The position numbers and the translations under genes were made by a program. Of a stretch of 64,000 bases of DNA, positions 40,471-48,303 are shown piece after piece (position 1 is the stretch's first letter; each line of letters begins with the position of its first letter). Origin of the DNA: Cupriavidus sp. BIS7 (GTDB lineage Bacteria > Pseudomonadota > Gammaproteobacteria > Burkholderiales > Burkholderiaceae); the NCBI RefSeq assembly GCF_000292345.1, contig NZ_ALOU01000091.1, positions 1 through 64,000 on the forward strand. The letters run 5' to 3'. A model generated the notes under the pieces. That model searched no databases and was not told the origin of the DNA. It saw only the letters and a list, made by a program, of their open reading frames with translations.

Positions 40471-41994
40471 TCAGGCAGCCGCGACCGGAATCTTGCCGAT
40501 CCGTGCTTGCCACTCGGCGGGGCCGGTCTTGTGCACCGACGTACCCGAGCTGTCCACGGCCACCGTCACGGGCATGTCCTTGACGTCGAACTCGTAGATG
40601 GCTTCCATGCCGAGGTCTTCGAAGGCCAGGACCTTCGCACCGCGAATCGCCTTCGACACCAGGTAGGCCGCGCCGCCCACGGCCATCAGGTAGGCCGACT
40701 TGTGCTTCTGGATCGATTCGATCGCCACGGGGCCGCGCTCAGCCTTGCCGATCATCGCGATCAGGCCGGTCTGCGACAGCATCGTGTCGGTGAACTTGTC
40801 CATGCGGGTGGCGGTGGTGGGGCCAGCCGGGCCAACCACTTCGTCACGTACCGGGTCCACGGGGCCCACGTAGTAGATCACGCGGTTCGTGAAGTCGATC
40901 GGCAGCTTCTCGCCCTTGGCCAGCATGTCGGCGATGCGCTTGTGCGCGGCGTCGCGGCCGGTCAGCATCTTGCCATTCAGCAGCAGCGTCTGGCCCGGCT
41001 TCCACGAGGCCACTTCTTCCGGCGTCAGCGTGTTCAGGTCCACGCGCTTCGAAGTCTCGGTGTTCGGTGCCCATTCCACGTTCGGCCATTGCGACAGGTC
41101 CGGCGCTTCCAGCTTGGCAACGCCGCTGCCGTCCAGCGTGAAGTGTGCGTGGCGGGTGGCCGCGCAGTTCGGGATCATCGCCACCGGCAGGTTGGCCGCA
41201 TGGGTCGGGTAGTCAAGAACCTTCACGTCGAGCACGGTGGCCAGGCCGCCCAGGCCTTGCGCGCCGATGCCCAGTGCGTTGACCTTCTCGTACAGCTCGA
41301 TGCGCAGTTCTTCGGCGCGGTTGCTCGGGCCGCGGGCGATCAGGTCTTGAATGTCGATCGGCTCCATCAGGGCTTCCTTGGCCAGCAGCATGGCCTTTTC
41401 TGCCGTGCCGCCAATGCCGATGCCCAGCATGCCGGGCGGGCACCAGCCTGCGCCCATGGTCGGCACGGTCTTGAGCACCCAGTCAACGATCGAGTCCGAC
41501 GGGTTGAGCATCACGAACTTCGACTTGGCTTCGGAACCGCCGCCCTTGGCCGCGACGATAACGTCCACCGTATCGCCCGGGACGATCGACATGTTGATCA
41601 CCGCCGGCGTGTTGTCCTTCGTGTTGGTACGCTTTCCGGCCGGATCAGCCAGCACGCTGGCGCGCAGCTTGTTGTCCACGTCGTTGTACGCGCGGCGCAC
41701 GCCTTCGTTGACCATGTCTTCCAGGCTCATCGTGGCGCCATCCCAGCGCACGTTCATGCCCACCTTCAGGAAGACCGTGACGATGCCGGTGTCCTGGCAC
41801 AGCGGGCGCTTGCCTTCGGCGCACATGCGGCTGTTGGTCAGGATCTGCGCAATCGCATCCTTGGCGGCCGGACTCTGTTCCAGCTCATAGGCGCGGCCCA
41901 GGCTGGTGATGTAGTCCATCGGGTGGTAGTAGCTGATGTACTGCAGGGAATCGGCGACGCTCTGGATGAGGTCTTCTTGCTTGATGACTGTCAT
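40471..41994 (-). CDS. fumA: fumarate hydratase class I
   Basis: Class I iron-sulfur fumarase (507 aa), single-chain type, interconverting fumarate and malate. Both halves are present: the alpha part with LCQDTGIVTVFLKVG and NCAATRHAHF, and the beta part with YYVGPVDPVRDEVVGPAGPTTATRMDKF and GGAAYLVSKAI. Cysteines suitable for the 4Fe-4S cluster lie in CQDTG, WCPPG and PNCAATRH. The ATG at 41994 begins MTVIKQEDLIQSVADSLQYI; the frame further upstream overlaps a transporter gene and is rejected. Confidence 0.95.
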   Translation of the reverse strand: MTVIKQEDLIQSVADSLQYISYYHPMDYITSLGRAYELEQSPAAKDAIAQILTNSRMCAEGKRPLCQDTGIVTVFLKVGMNVRWDGATMSLEDMVNEGVRRAYNDVDNKLRASVLADPAGKRTNTKDNTPAVINMSIVPGDTVDVIVAAKGGGSEAKSKFVMLNPSDSIVDWVLKTVPTMGAGWCPPGMLGIGIGGTAEKAMLLAKEALMEPIDIQDLIARGPSNRAEELRIELYEKVNALGIGAQGLGGLATVLDVKVLDYPTHAANLPVAMIPNCAATRHAHFTLDGSGVAKLEAPDLSQWPNVEWAPNTETSKRVDLNTLTPEEVASWKPGQTLLLNGKMLTGRDAAHKRIADMLAKGEKLPIDFTNRVIYYVGPVDPVRDEVVGPAGPTTATRMDKFTDTMLSQTGLIAMIGKAERGPVAIESIQKHKSAYLMAVGGAAYLVSKAIRGAKVLAFEDLGMEAIYEFDVKDMPVTVAVDSSGTSVHKTGPAEWQARIGKIPVAAA

Positions 41995-42181
41995 TTTGTG
42001 GGGGATGGGCAGCGGTGAAACACAGCCCGGAATCATACACCGTGATGGCGATGGCTGCCGCAATGCATACAGCCGTCGACATGCCTCTTGGTCGACAAAG
42101 TGGGGCGATTGCATCACCCCGGCGCGGAGAGGGGGCCGGTGCGCCGCTTGTGCCGATCGCTGGCTGGTCCCTGACCGGACG

Positions 42182-43183
42182 TTACCGGGACGGGTCGCTT
42201 CCCAGCGCGCGGCGCGCGATCGGGCCGGGCCAGCTTGCCAGCGCGATGCCGGCCAGCACGCAGGCCAGCGCCACGCCATGGGCCCAGCCAGGCTGTTCCC
42301 CGAGCACGACGATGCCGTAGACCGCAGCGGCCACCGGCAATACCGATGTGAACACGCCCGCCAGTTGGGCCGGCACATGGCGGATGCCCTTCATCCAGAG
42401 CCAGAACGAGAACACGCTGGCAGACAGCGCGTACCAGAGCAGCATGGCCCACGTGGTGGTGCCCACGCTGCCGAAATCGAAGGTCAACAACGGCACCAGG
42501 CCCAGCGGCAGCATCAACGCGCCGCCGATCAGGTGCGTATAGGCGCAGATCTCGATCGCGGCCAGCGTCTGGGAAAGCCGGCGCGACAGGATGACGTAGA
42601 TCGATTCACACACCACTGCGCCAAGGATCATCAGGTTGCCGATCAGCGCGCCGCTACCGCCCGCGCTGTCGCCGTGGCCGCCACCGCCGCGCGCGATATT
42701 GAGCACCGCGATGCCTGACACGGCCAGCAGCACCGACATCACGGTCCGCCGCGACAACCGTTCGCGCAGCCACAGCCATGACAGGATGGCCACCGTGGCC
42801 GGGATCGTGCTGGTGATGACGCCCGCCGCCATCGCGCTGGTCAGCCGCACGCCGCCAAGCATCAGCAGCGTGAACATGAACGTGCCGAAAAACGCCATCA
42901 GAAACAGGTTCAGCCATTCGGCGCGCGACACCTGGCGCATGCGCGCGGGCCGGTACCACGGCGAAAGGCAGACGATGGCGATCAGGAAGCGCAGCAGTGC
43001 AAACAGCAGCACCGGCACCTCGGCGATGATGGACTTGCCCAGGCCGACGTTGCTGCCGACGAGGGCCATGGCGGCGATCAGGAAAAGGGCGTGGATGGGC
43101 AAGGGGCGTCGGGCGGGAAGGTCACGACGTGATACGCCGCGAGAAAGGGCGTGCGCCGCGTTCGGGTATAGGGTCCGGCGCAT
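42182..43183 (-). CDS. EamA-family (DMT) transporter
   Basis: Drug/metabolite transporter superfamily protein (333 aa) with two EamA repeats and about ten membrane helices (first near residue 30). GVITSTIPATVAILSWLWLRERLS and GVFTSVLPVAAAVYGIVVLGEQPGW are the equivalent repeat ends. Substrate unknown. The basic N-terminal ~28 residues may be longer than the true start. Divergent from acs. Confidence 0.85.
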   Translation of the reverse strand: MRRTLYPNAAHALSRGVSRRDLPARRPLPIHALFLIAAMALVGSNVGLGKSIIAEVPVLLFALLRFLIAIVCLSPWYRPARMRQVSRAEWLNLFLMAFFGTFMFTLLMLGGVRLTSAMAAGVITSTIPATVAILSWLWLRERLSRRTVMSVLLAVSGIAVLNIARGGGGHGDSAGGSGALIGNLMILGAVVCESIYVILSRRLSQTLAAIEICAYTHLIGGALMLPLGLVPLLTFDFGSVGTTTWAMLLWYALSASVFSFWLWMKGIRHVPAQLAGVFTSVLPVAAAVYGIVVLGEQPGWAHGVALACVLAGIALASWPGPIARRALGSDPSR

Positions 43184-43366
43184 TATAGCTGTGCTAACTT
43201 AGTAGAGCCCACTGCACTTGCGCCCCCACGTCTCCCGAGTCAGGCCTGTCCGATCTGTTGCGATGCAGCATCCCGAATTGGGGATGCGCGCGTGGACCGT
43301 CAGGTTTAAGTAAGGCGCCGGGCGTACCTTGCACCGAAAGCAGTCAAAGTCAAACAGGAGACACCC

Positions 43367-45349
43367 ATGTCCGCCATCGAGTCGGTGATGCAGGAGCATC
43401 GCGTTTTCAATCCCCCTGCGTCGTTCGCCAAGACCGCCGCGATCCCCAGCATGGAGGCCTACCAGACGCTGTGCGACGAGGCTGCCAAGGATTACGAAGG
43501 CTTCTGGGCACGCCACGCACGCGAACTGCTGCACTGGCACAAGCCGTTCACCAAGGTGCTGGACGAGAGCGACGCGCCGTTCTACAAGTGGTTCGAGGAC
43601 GGCCAGCTCAACGCTTCCTACAACTGCCTTGATCTCAATATCGAGAAGGGCAACGGCGACAAGACAGCCATCGTCTTTGAAGCCGACGACGGCACCGTGA
43701 CGCGCATCAGCTACAAGGAACTGCTGGTAAAGGTCAGCCGCTTCGCCAACGGCATGAAGGCCATGGGCATCAAGCGCGGCGACCGCGTGGTGATCTACAT
43801 GCCGATGTCGATCGAAGGCGTGGTGGCAATGCAGGCTTGCGCGCGTATCGGCGCCACCCATTCGGTGGTGTTTGGCGGCTTCTCCGCCAAGTCGCTGCAG
43901 GAACGGCTGGTGGACGTGGGCGCCGTGGCGCTGATTACCGCCGACGAGCAGATGCGCGGTGGCAAGGCACTGCCGCTGAAGGCCATCGCCGACGAGGCAC
44001 TGGCGCTGGGCGGCTGCGAGGCGGTCAAGAATGTGATTGTCTACCGTCGCACGGGCGGCAATGTCGCCTGGACCGAAGGCCGCGACCGCTCGATGGAGGA
44101 CGTCGCCGCCGGCCAGCCCGATATCTGCGCAGCCGAGCCCGTTGGTGCCGAGCACCCGCTGTTCGTACTCTATACGTCTGGCTCCACCGGCAAGCCCAAG
44201 GGCGTGCAGCACAGCACTGGCGGCTATCTGCTGTGGGCACTGATGACGATGCGCTGGACCTTCGATATCAAGCCCGACGACATGTTCTGGTGCACGGCCG
44301 ATATCGGCTGGGTTACCGGCCATACCTATATTGCGTACGGCCCGCTGGCGGCCGGTACCACGCAGATCGTGTTCGAAGGCGTGCCGACATTCCCGAACGC
44401 TGGCCGTTTCTGGGACATGATCCAGCGCCACAAGGTCTCGATCTTCTACACCGCGCCAACGGCAATCCGCTCGCTGATCAAGGCCGCCGAAGCCGACGAG
44501 AAGATCCACCCGAAGCAGTACGACCTGTCCAGCCTGCGCCTGCTGGGCACGGTGGGCGAGCCGATCAACCCCGAAGCATGGATGTGGTACTACAAGAACA
44601 TCGGCGGCGAGCGTTGCCCGATCGTCGACACGTTCTGGCAGACCGAAACCGGCGGCCACATGATCACGCCGCTGCCGGGTGCCACGCCGCTGGTGCCTGG
44701 GTCGTGCACGCTGCCGCTGCCGGGCATCATGGCCGCCATCGTCGATGAGACTGGCCAGGATGTGCCGAATGGTAATGGCGGCATCCTGGTCGTCAAGCGT
44801 CCGTGGCCGTCGATGATCCGCACGATCTGGGGCGACCCGGAGCGCTTCAAGAAGAGCTACTACCCCGAGGAACTCGGAGGCAGGCTGTATCTGGCCGGTG
44901 ATGGCTCGATCCGCGACAAGGACACCGGCTACTTCACCATCATGGGCCGCATCGACGACGTGCTGAACGTCTCGGGCCACCGCATGGGCACGATGGAAAT
45001 CGAATCGGCGCTGGTCTCGAACCCGATCGTGGCCGAGGCCGCCGTGGTGGGCCGCCCGGACGACACCACCGGCGAGGCGATCTGCGCGTTCGTGGTGCTC
45101 AAGCGTGCGCGCCCGACCGGCGAAGAAGCGGTGAAGCTTGCTGCCGAACTGCGCAACTGGGTGGGCAAGGAGATCGGCCCGATTGCCAAGCCGAAGGACA
45201 TCCGCTTCGGCGACAACCTGCCCAAGACGCGTTCGGGCAAGATCATGCGCCGTCTGCTGCGTTCGCTGGCCAAGGGCGAGGAAATTACGCAGGACACCTC
45301 GACGCTGGAAAACCCGGCCATTCTCGATCAGCTCAAGCAGGCGCAGTAA
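43367..45349 (+). CDS. acs: acetyl-CoA synthetase
   Basis: Acs (660 aa) activates acetate to acetyl-CoA through acetyl-AMP. Adenylate-forming motifs: TSGSTGKPKG (phosphate-binding), DTFWQTETGGHMITPLPG (with the tryptophan limiting the acyl pocket to acetate), DGYFTIMGRIDDV-type hinge, and NLPKTRSGKIMRR with the catalytic and acetylatable lysine. Propionyl-CoA synthetase is less likely given this pocket and the 660-residue length. A sodium:solute symporter follows, a common acetate uptake partner. Confidence 0.95.
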   Translation: MSAIESVMQEHRVFNPPASFAKTAAIPSMEAYQTLCDEAAKDYEGFWARHARELLHWHKPFTKVLDESDAPFYKWFEDGQLNASYNCLDLNIEKGNGDKTAIVFEADDGTVTRISYKELLVKVSRFANGMKAMGIKRGDRVVIYMPMSIEGVVAMQACARIGATHSVVFGGFSAKSLQERLVDVGAVALITADEQMRGGKALPLKAIADEALALGGCEAVKNVIVYRRTGGNVAWTEGRDRSMEDVAAGQPDICAAEPVGAEHPLFVLYTSGSTGKPKGVQHSTGGYLLWALMTMRWTFDIKPDDMFWCTADIGWVTGHTYIAYGPLAAGTTQIVFEGVPTFPNAGRFWDMIQRHKVSIFYTAPTAIRSLIKAAEADEKIHPKQYDLSSLRLLGTVGEPINPEAWMWYYKNIGGERCPIVDTFWQTETGGHMITPLPGATPLVPGSCTLPLPGIMAAIVDETGQDVPNGNGGILVVKRPWPSMIRTIWGDPERFKKSYYPEELGGRLYLAGDGSIRDKDTGYFTIMGRIDDVLNVSGHRMGTMEIESALVSNPIVAEAAVVGRPDDTTGEAICAFVVLKRARPTGEEAVKLAAELRNWVGKEIGPIAKPKDIRFGDNLPKTRSGKIMRRLLRSLAKGEEITQDTSTLENPAILDQLKQAQ

Positions 45350-45382
45350 GCAGATCGCCCAAGTCACGTATGCGTGATCCAC

Positions 45383-45429
45383 ATCGTGCCCGTCTCGGTT
45401 CCGTGCTGAGCGGGCACGATTTTCTTTTC
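45383..45429 (+). terminator. terminator after acs, abutting the next start codon
   Basis: A 10-bp stem ATCGTGCCCG / CGGGCACGAT with an 18-nt loop, then TTTTCTTTTCC. The next gene's ATG is at 45435, only six bases beyond, so the T-run occupies the position where a ribosome site would be. Confidence 0.75.
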
Positions 45430-45434
45430 CATTG

Positions 45435-47486
45435 ATGCCTGACGCCCAGTCGAGCTTTCGCCGCCGATTGCTGCTGTACTACGGCCTGTTCACACTAGGG
45501 CTGTTCGCATTCGTCGGCATGATGGGCCTGCTCGAGCATTCCAACGCGGATGCGCTCTGGCTCGGCTACGTCTTTCTCTTTGTCACGATCGCGATCTACG
45601 CCTGCATCGGGCTGATCTGCCGTACTTCGGACCTCAACGAGTACTACGTCGCGGGGCGCAAGGTGCCGGCGATGTTCAACGGCATGGCGATCGCGGCCGA
45701 CTGGATGAGTGCGGCATCGTTCATCGGACTGGCCGGCATCATCTTTGTGTCGGGCTACGAAGGGCTGGCCTACGTGATGGGCTGGACCGGCGGCTACTGC
45801 CTGGTGGCCTTCCTGCTGGCGCCGTACCTGCGCAAGTACGGCGGGTATACGATTCCCGATTTCCTGGCGGCGCGCTACGGCAATGGCAAGCCTGGCGGCA
45901 ACCTGCCCGTGCGCGCCATTGCCGTGCTGGCGGCATCGCTGTGTTCGTTCGTCTATCTGGTTGCGCAGATTCAGGGGGTAGGGCTGATCGTCACGCGCTT
46001 TATCGGCGTGGAGTTTGCGGTTGGCGTGTTCTTCGGACTGGCCGGCATCCTGGTCTGTTCGTTCCTCGGCGGCATGCGCGCCGTGACGTGGACGCAGGTG
46101 GCGCAGTACATCATGCTCATCGTCGCATTCCTGCTGACGGTGTCGCTGATTGCGTGGAAACATCACCACGAGGTGCTTCCGCAGATCAGCTACGGCAACC
46201 TGCTCAGGCAGATCGACCAGACGGAACGGGCGATCGAGCGTGATCCGGCGGAAGTGCAGGTGCGCGAAATATTCCAGCAGCAGGCCATTGCGCTGCAGGA
46301 TCGCATCAGCCGGTTGCCCGCTTCGTTTATCGAGGAGCGCAATGCGCTCGACGCCAGGTTGCAGGAACTGCGCGCGCGTAACGCGCCGCTGCGAGAGATC
46401 AAGAGTGTGGAGCGCGAACGGCAGGCCTTCCCCGTGGATGCCGCAGACGCGCAGCAGCAGTGGAACCAGATGCGCGAGGATGCGCTGGCGCGCAGCCAGC
46501 TCTCGACGCCTTCGGCCGAGCCGTACCCCGCCGCATCCGAACAGGAACGCAAGACGCGCCGGCTCAATTTCGTGCTGCTGGTGTTCTGCCTGATGCTGGG
46601 CACAGCCAGCCTGCCGCACATCCTGACACGGCTCTATACGACGCCATCGGTCCGGGAGTCACGTAACTCGGTGGCCTGGGCGGTGTTCTGCATCGCGCTG
46701 CTGTATGTGTCCGCGCCAACGCTGGCGGCGCTGGTCAAGGTCGAGTTCCTGCAGCACCTGGTTGGTACGCCCTACGCCGAGTTGCCGCAGTGGGTGGTGC
46801 AATGGCGCAAGGTGGACCCGCCGGTATTCTCCATCCGCGACATGAATGGCGACGGCATCGTGCAGTGGGCCGAGATGCTGATCCAGCCCGACATGATCGT
46901 GCTGGCCGCGCCTGAAATCGCCGGACTGCCCTATGTGATCTCGGGGCTGGTTGCCGCCGGCGCGCTGGCGGCCGCCCTGTCCACGGCCGACGGGCTGCTG
47001 CTGACAATCGCCAATGCGCTTTCGCACGACGTCTACTACCACATGGTGGACCGCAAGGCGAGCCACCAGCGCCGCGTGACCACCGCCAAGATCGTGCTGC
47101 TCGGCGTGGCGCTGTTCGCGTCGTACGTGACGTCGCTGCGTCCCGGCAACATCCTGTTCCTGGTGGGCGCGGCGTTCTCGCTGGCGGCATCGAGCTTCTT
47201 CCCGGTACTGGTGCTGGCCATCTTCTGGCGACGTACCACGGCAGCCGGTGCCGTGGCCGGCATGGCAACCGGCCTGACCGTGGCTGTCTACTACATCTTC
47301 GTCAACTACCCGTTCTTCACCAAAATGACCGGCATCTTCGGCAACCGCTGGTTCGGCGTCGATCCTATCGCCTCCGGCGCCTTCGGCGTTCCAGCCGGAT
47401 TCGCCGCGGCAATCCTGGTCAGCCTGGTGACCCCCAGGAACGCGCCAGTGATCGACCGGCTGGTGAACTATCTGAGGAAGGGGTAG
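45435..47486 (+). CDS. sodium:solute symporter (ActP/VC_2705-like) with inserted coiled-coil loop
   Basis: A 683-residue SSS-family transporter. Core motifs: EYYVAGRKVPAMFNGMAIAADWMSAASFIGLAG near residues 70-105, and ALAAALSTADGLLLTIANALSHD. Compared with ActP there is an additional N-terminal helix pair, a ~120-residue hydrophilic, coiled-coil insertion (residues ~250-375, rich in ER, QQ and RE), and an EF-hand-like loop DMNGDGIVQWAE near residue 470. Acetate or a similar short acid is the likely substrate because of the acs neighbour. No ribosome site is visible before ATG 45435; a TTG at 45432 is the only alternative nearby. Confidence 0.88.
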   Translation: MPDAQSSFRRRLLLYYGLFTLGLFAFVGMMGLLEHSNADALWLGYVFLFVTIAIYACIGLICRTSDLNEYYVAGRKVPAMFNGMAIAADWMSAASFIGLAGIIFVSGYEGLAYVMGWTGGYCLVAFLLAPYLRKYGGYTIPDFLAARYGNGKPGGNLPVRAIAVLAASLCSFVYLVAQIQGVGLIVTRFIGVEFAVGVFFGLAGILVCSFLGGMRAVTWTQVAQYIMLIVAFLLTVSLIAWKHHHEVLPQISYGNLLRQIDQTERAIERDPAEVQVREIFQQQAIALQDRISRLPASFIEERNALDARLQELRARNAPLREIKSVERERQAFPVDAADAQQQWNQMREDALARSQLSTPSAEPYPAASEQERKTRRLNFVLLVFCLMLGTASLPHILTRLYTTPSVRESRNSVAWAVFCIALLYVSAPTLAALVKVEFLQHLVGTPYAELPQWVVQWRKVDPPVFSIRDMNGDGIVQWAEMLIQPDMIVLAAPEIAGLPYVISGLVAAGALAAALSTADGLLLTIANALSHDVYYHMVDRKASHQRRVTTAKIVLLGVALFASYVTSLRPGNILFLVGAAFSLAASSFFPVLVLAIFWRRTTAAGAVAGMATGLTVAVYYIFVNYPFFTKMTGIFGNRWFGVDPIASGAFGVPAGFAAAILVSLVTPRNAPVIDRLVNYLRKG

Positions 47487-47522
47487 GGCGCCAGGCCCGG
47501 TTGCACACCGGCGATACCGCTT

Positions 47523-47552
47523 TGTGACGCACTGTGACGCACTGTGACGCGC
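47523..47552. repeat. three tandem copies of a 10-bp unit
   Basis: TGTGACGCAC twice, then TGTGACGCGC, upstream of the tRNA-Ser promoter. Confidence 0.85.
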
Positions 47553-47559
47553 ATGGCGC

Positions 47560-47587
47560 TGGACACCGTGAACGGCTCTGCTATAAT
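47560..47587 (+). promoter_or_regulatory. promoter of tRNA-Ser
   Basis: TGGACA (47560-47565) and a perfect TATAAT (47582-47587) with a 16-bp spacer, 12 bp before the tRNA 5' end. Confidence 0.75.
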
Positions 47588-47599
47588 CGCGGACTTCCC

Positions 47600-47690
47600 G
47601 GAGAGATGGATGAGTGGTTTAAGTCGCACGCCTGGAAAGCGTGTATAGGTTAATAGCCTATCGGGGGTTCGAATCCCCCTCTCTCCGCCA
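47600..47690 (+). tRNA. tRNA-Ser(GGA)
   Basis: A 91-nt class II tRNA with encoded CCA: acceptor GGAGAGA/TCTCTCC, anticodon stem CACGC/GCGTG around CTGGAAA (anticodon GGA), long variable arm TATAGGTTAATAGCCTAT, T-loop TTCGAAT. Its 3' end is duplicated downstream, marking it as an integration target. Confidence 0.97.
47670..47690 (+). repeat. att-like direct repeat, copy inside tRNA-Ser
   Basis: The last 21 bases of tRNA-Ser (T-arm to CCA). The same 21 bases recur exactly at 47817-47837. Confidence 0.8.
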
Positions 47691-47699
47691 GCACTCAAG

Positions 47700-47728
47700 C
47701 GCCCGCGCAAGCGGGCGTTGTCGTTTCC
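47700..47728 (+). terminator. terminator of tRNA-Ser
   Basis: CGCCCGC / GCGGGCG stem with GCAA loop, then TTGTCGTTT, ten bases after the tRNA. Confidence 0.7.
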
Positions 47729-47816
47729 TGAGAGAAGCAAGCCAATGGGTTTGGCTTGCGCGGGGGATTCGAAGGGAATCGCTTGCAAGCGAATCAGCGG
47801 CCTGCGCGTGTGTAGG

Positions 47817-47837
47817 CGAATCCCCCTCTCTCCGCCA
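47817..47837 (+). repeat. att-like direct repeat, second copy of the tRNA-Ser 3' end
   Basis: An exact 21-bp copy of the tRNA-Ser 3' end without the rest of the tRNA. Such partial duplications are left by tyrosine-recombinase integration at tRNA genes. No integrase gene is seen next to it. Confidence 0.8.
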
Positions 47838-48303
47838 AAAATTCCCACAGGGCCTTGTTCTACAAGGCTTCTAGTCTCTTTGGGTATTCCTACCCACACT
47901 GCTACCCACATCGATCTATCGAAGAGGCCAGCGGCAATTGCCCGTCAGGCGCCATTGGTATGGTTGGGCCAAGGAAGCCTTTCTGGGCGTTGATTCTGGC
48001 GAACTGGCGCAATTGATGGCACCAACTACCCTGTGGCGCGTGTCGTTGCTGTTTCGCCGAAGCATAGCGCCCACTCTCGGAATACTGATTTCTCCATCCC
48101 AACGGCGGGTCGCAATCGGCGTCACGGCCGGGACAGTGCTGTGATGTTTCAGGCGGCGTGGCGCAATTGATTGCGCTGCAAGGTTGACAACTGGCACGCA
48201 TGGCCAAGAGCTGCCAGTTTTTCGCCGTTTACCCGGTTCTCCAGTGGGGGGCTCGCGTTCCGTTAAACTTGCCACAAGACACTAGGGAGGAGTGGACAAG
48301 AAC
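47838..48303. other. 466-bp region between the att repeat and the STAND gene
   Basis: No recognisable gene. It contains short local repeats (GGCGCAATTGAT near 48005 and 48160) and ends with an AGGGAGG ribosome site. Together with the att copy it looks like the edge of an integrated element whose integrase has been lost. Confidence 0.5.

Noticed and set aside
40507..42018. 503-codon plus-strand frame opposite the fumarase gene
   Set aside because: Antisense shadow; Val/His/Arg-rich with no domain.
43367..45349. propionyl-CoA synthetase (prpE)
   Set aside because: Length (660 aa) and the WQTETGGHMITPLPG acyl-pocket sequence fit acetyl-CoA synthetase better.
43199..45382. 727-codon minus-strand frame covering all of acs
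   Set aside because: Mirror frame of a highly conserved enzyme. Translation is rich in His/Gln/Arg without motifs.
47817..47837. second tRNA-Ser gene
   Set aside because: Only the last 21 bases are present. The upstream sequence cannot form the anticodon or acceptor arms.
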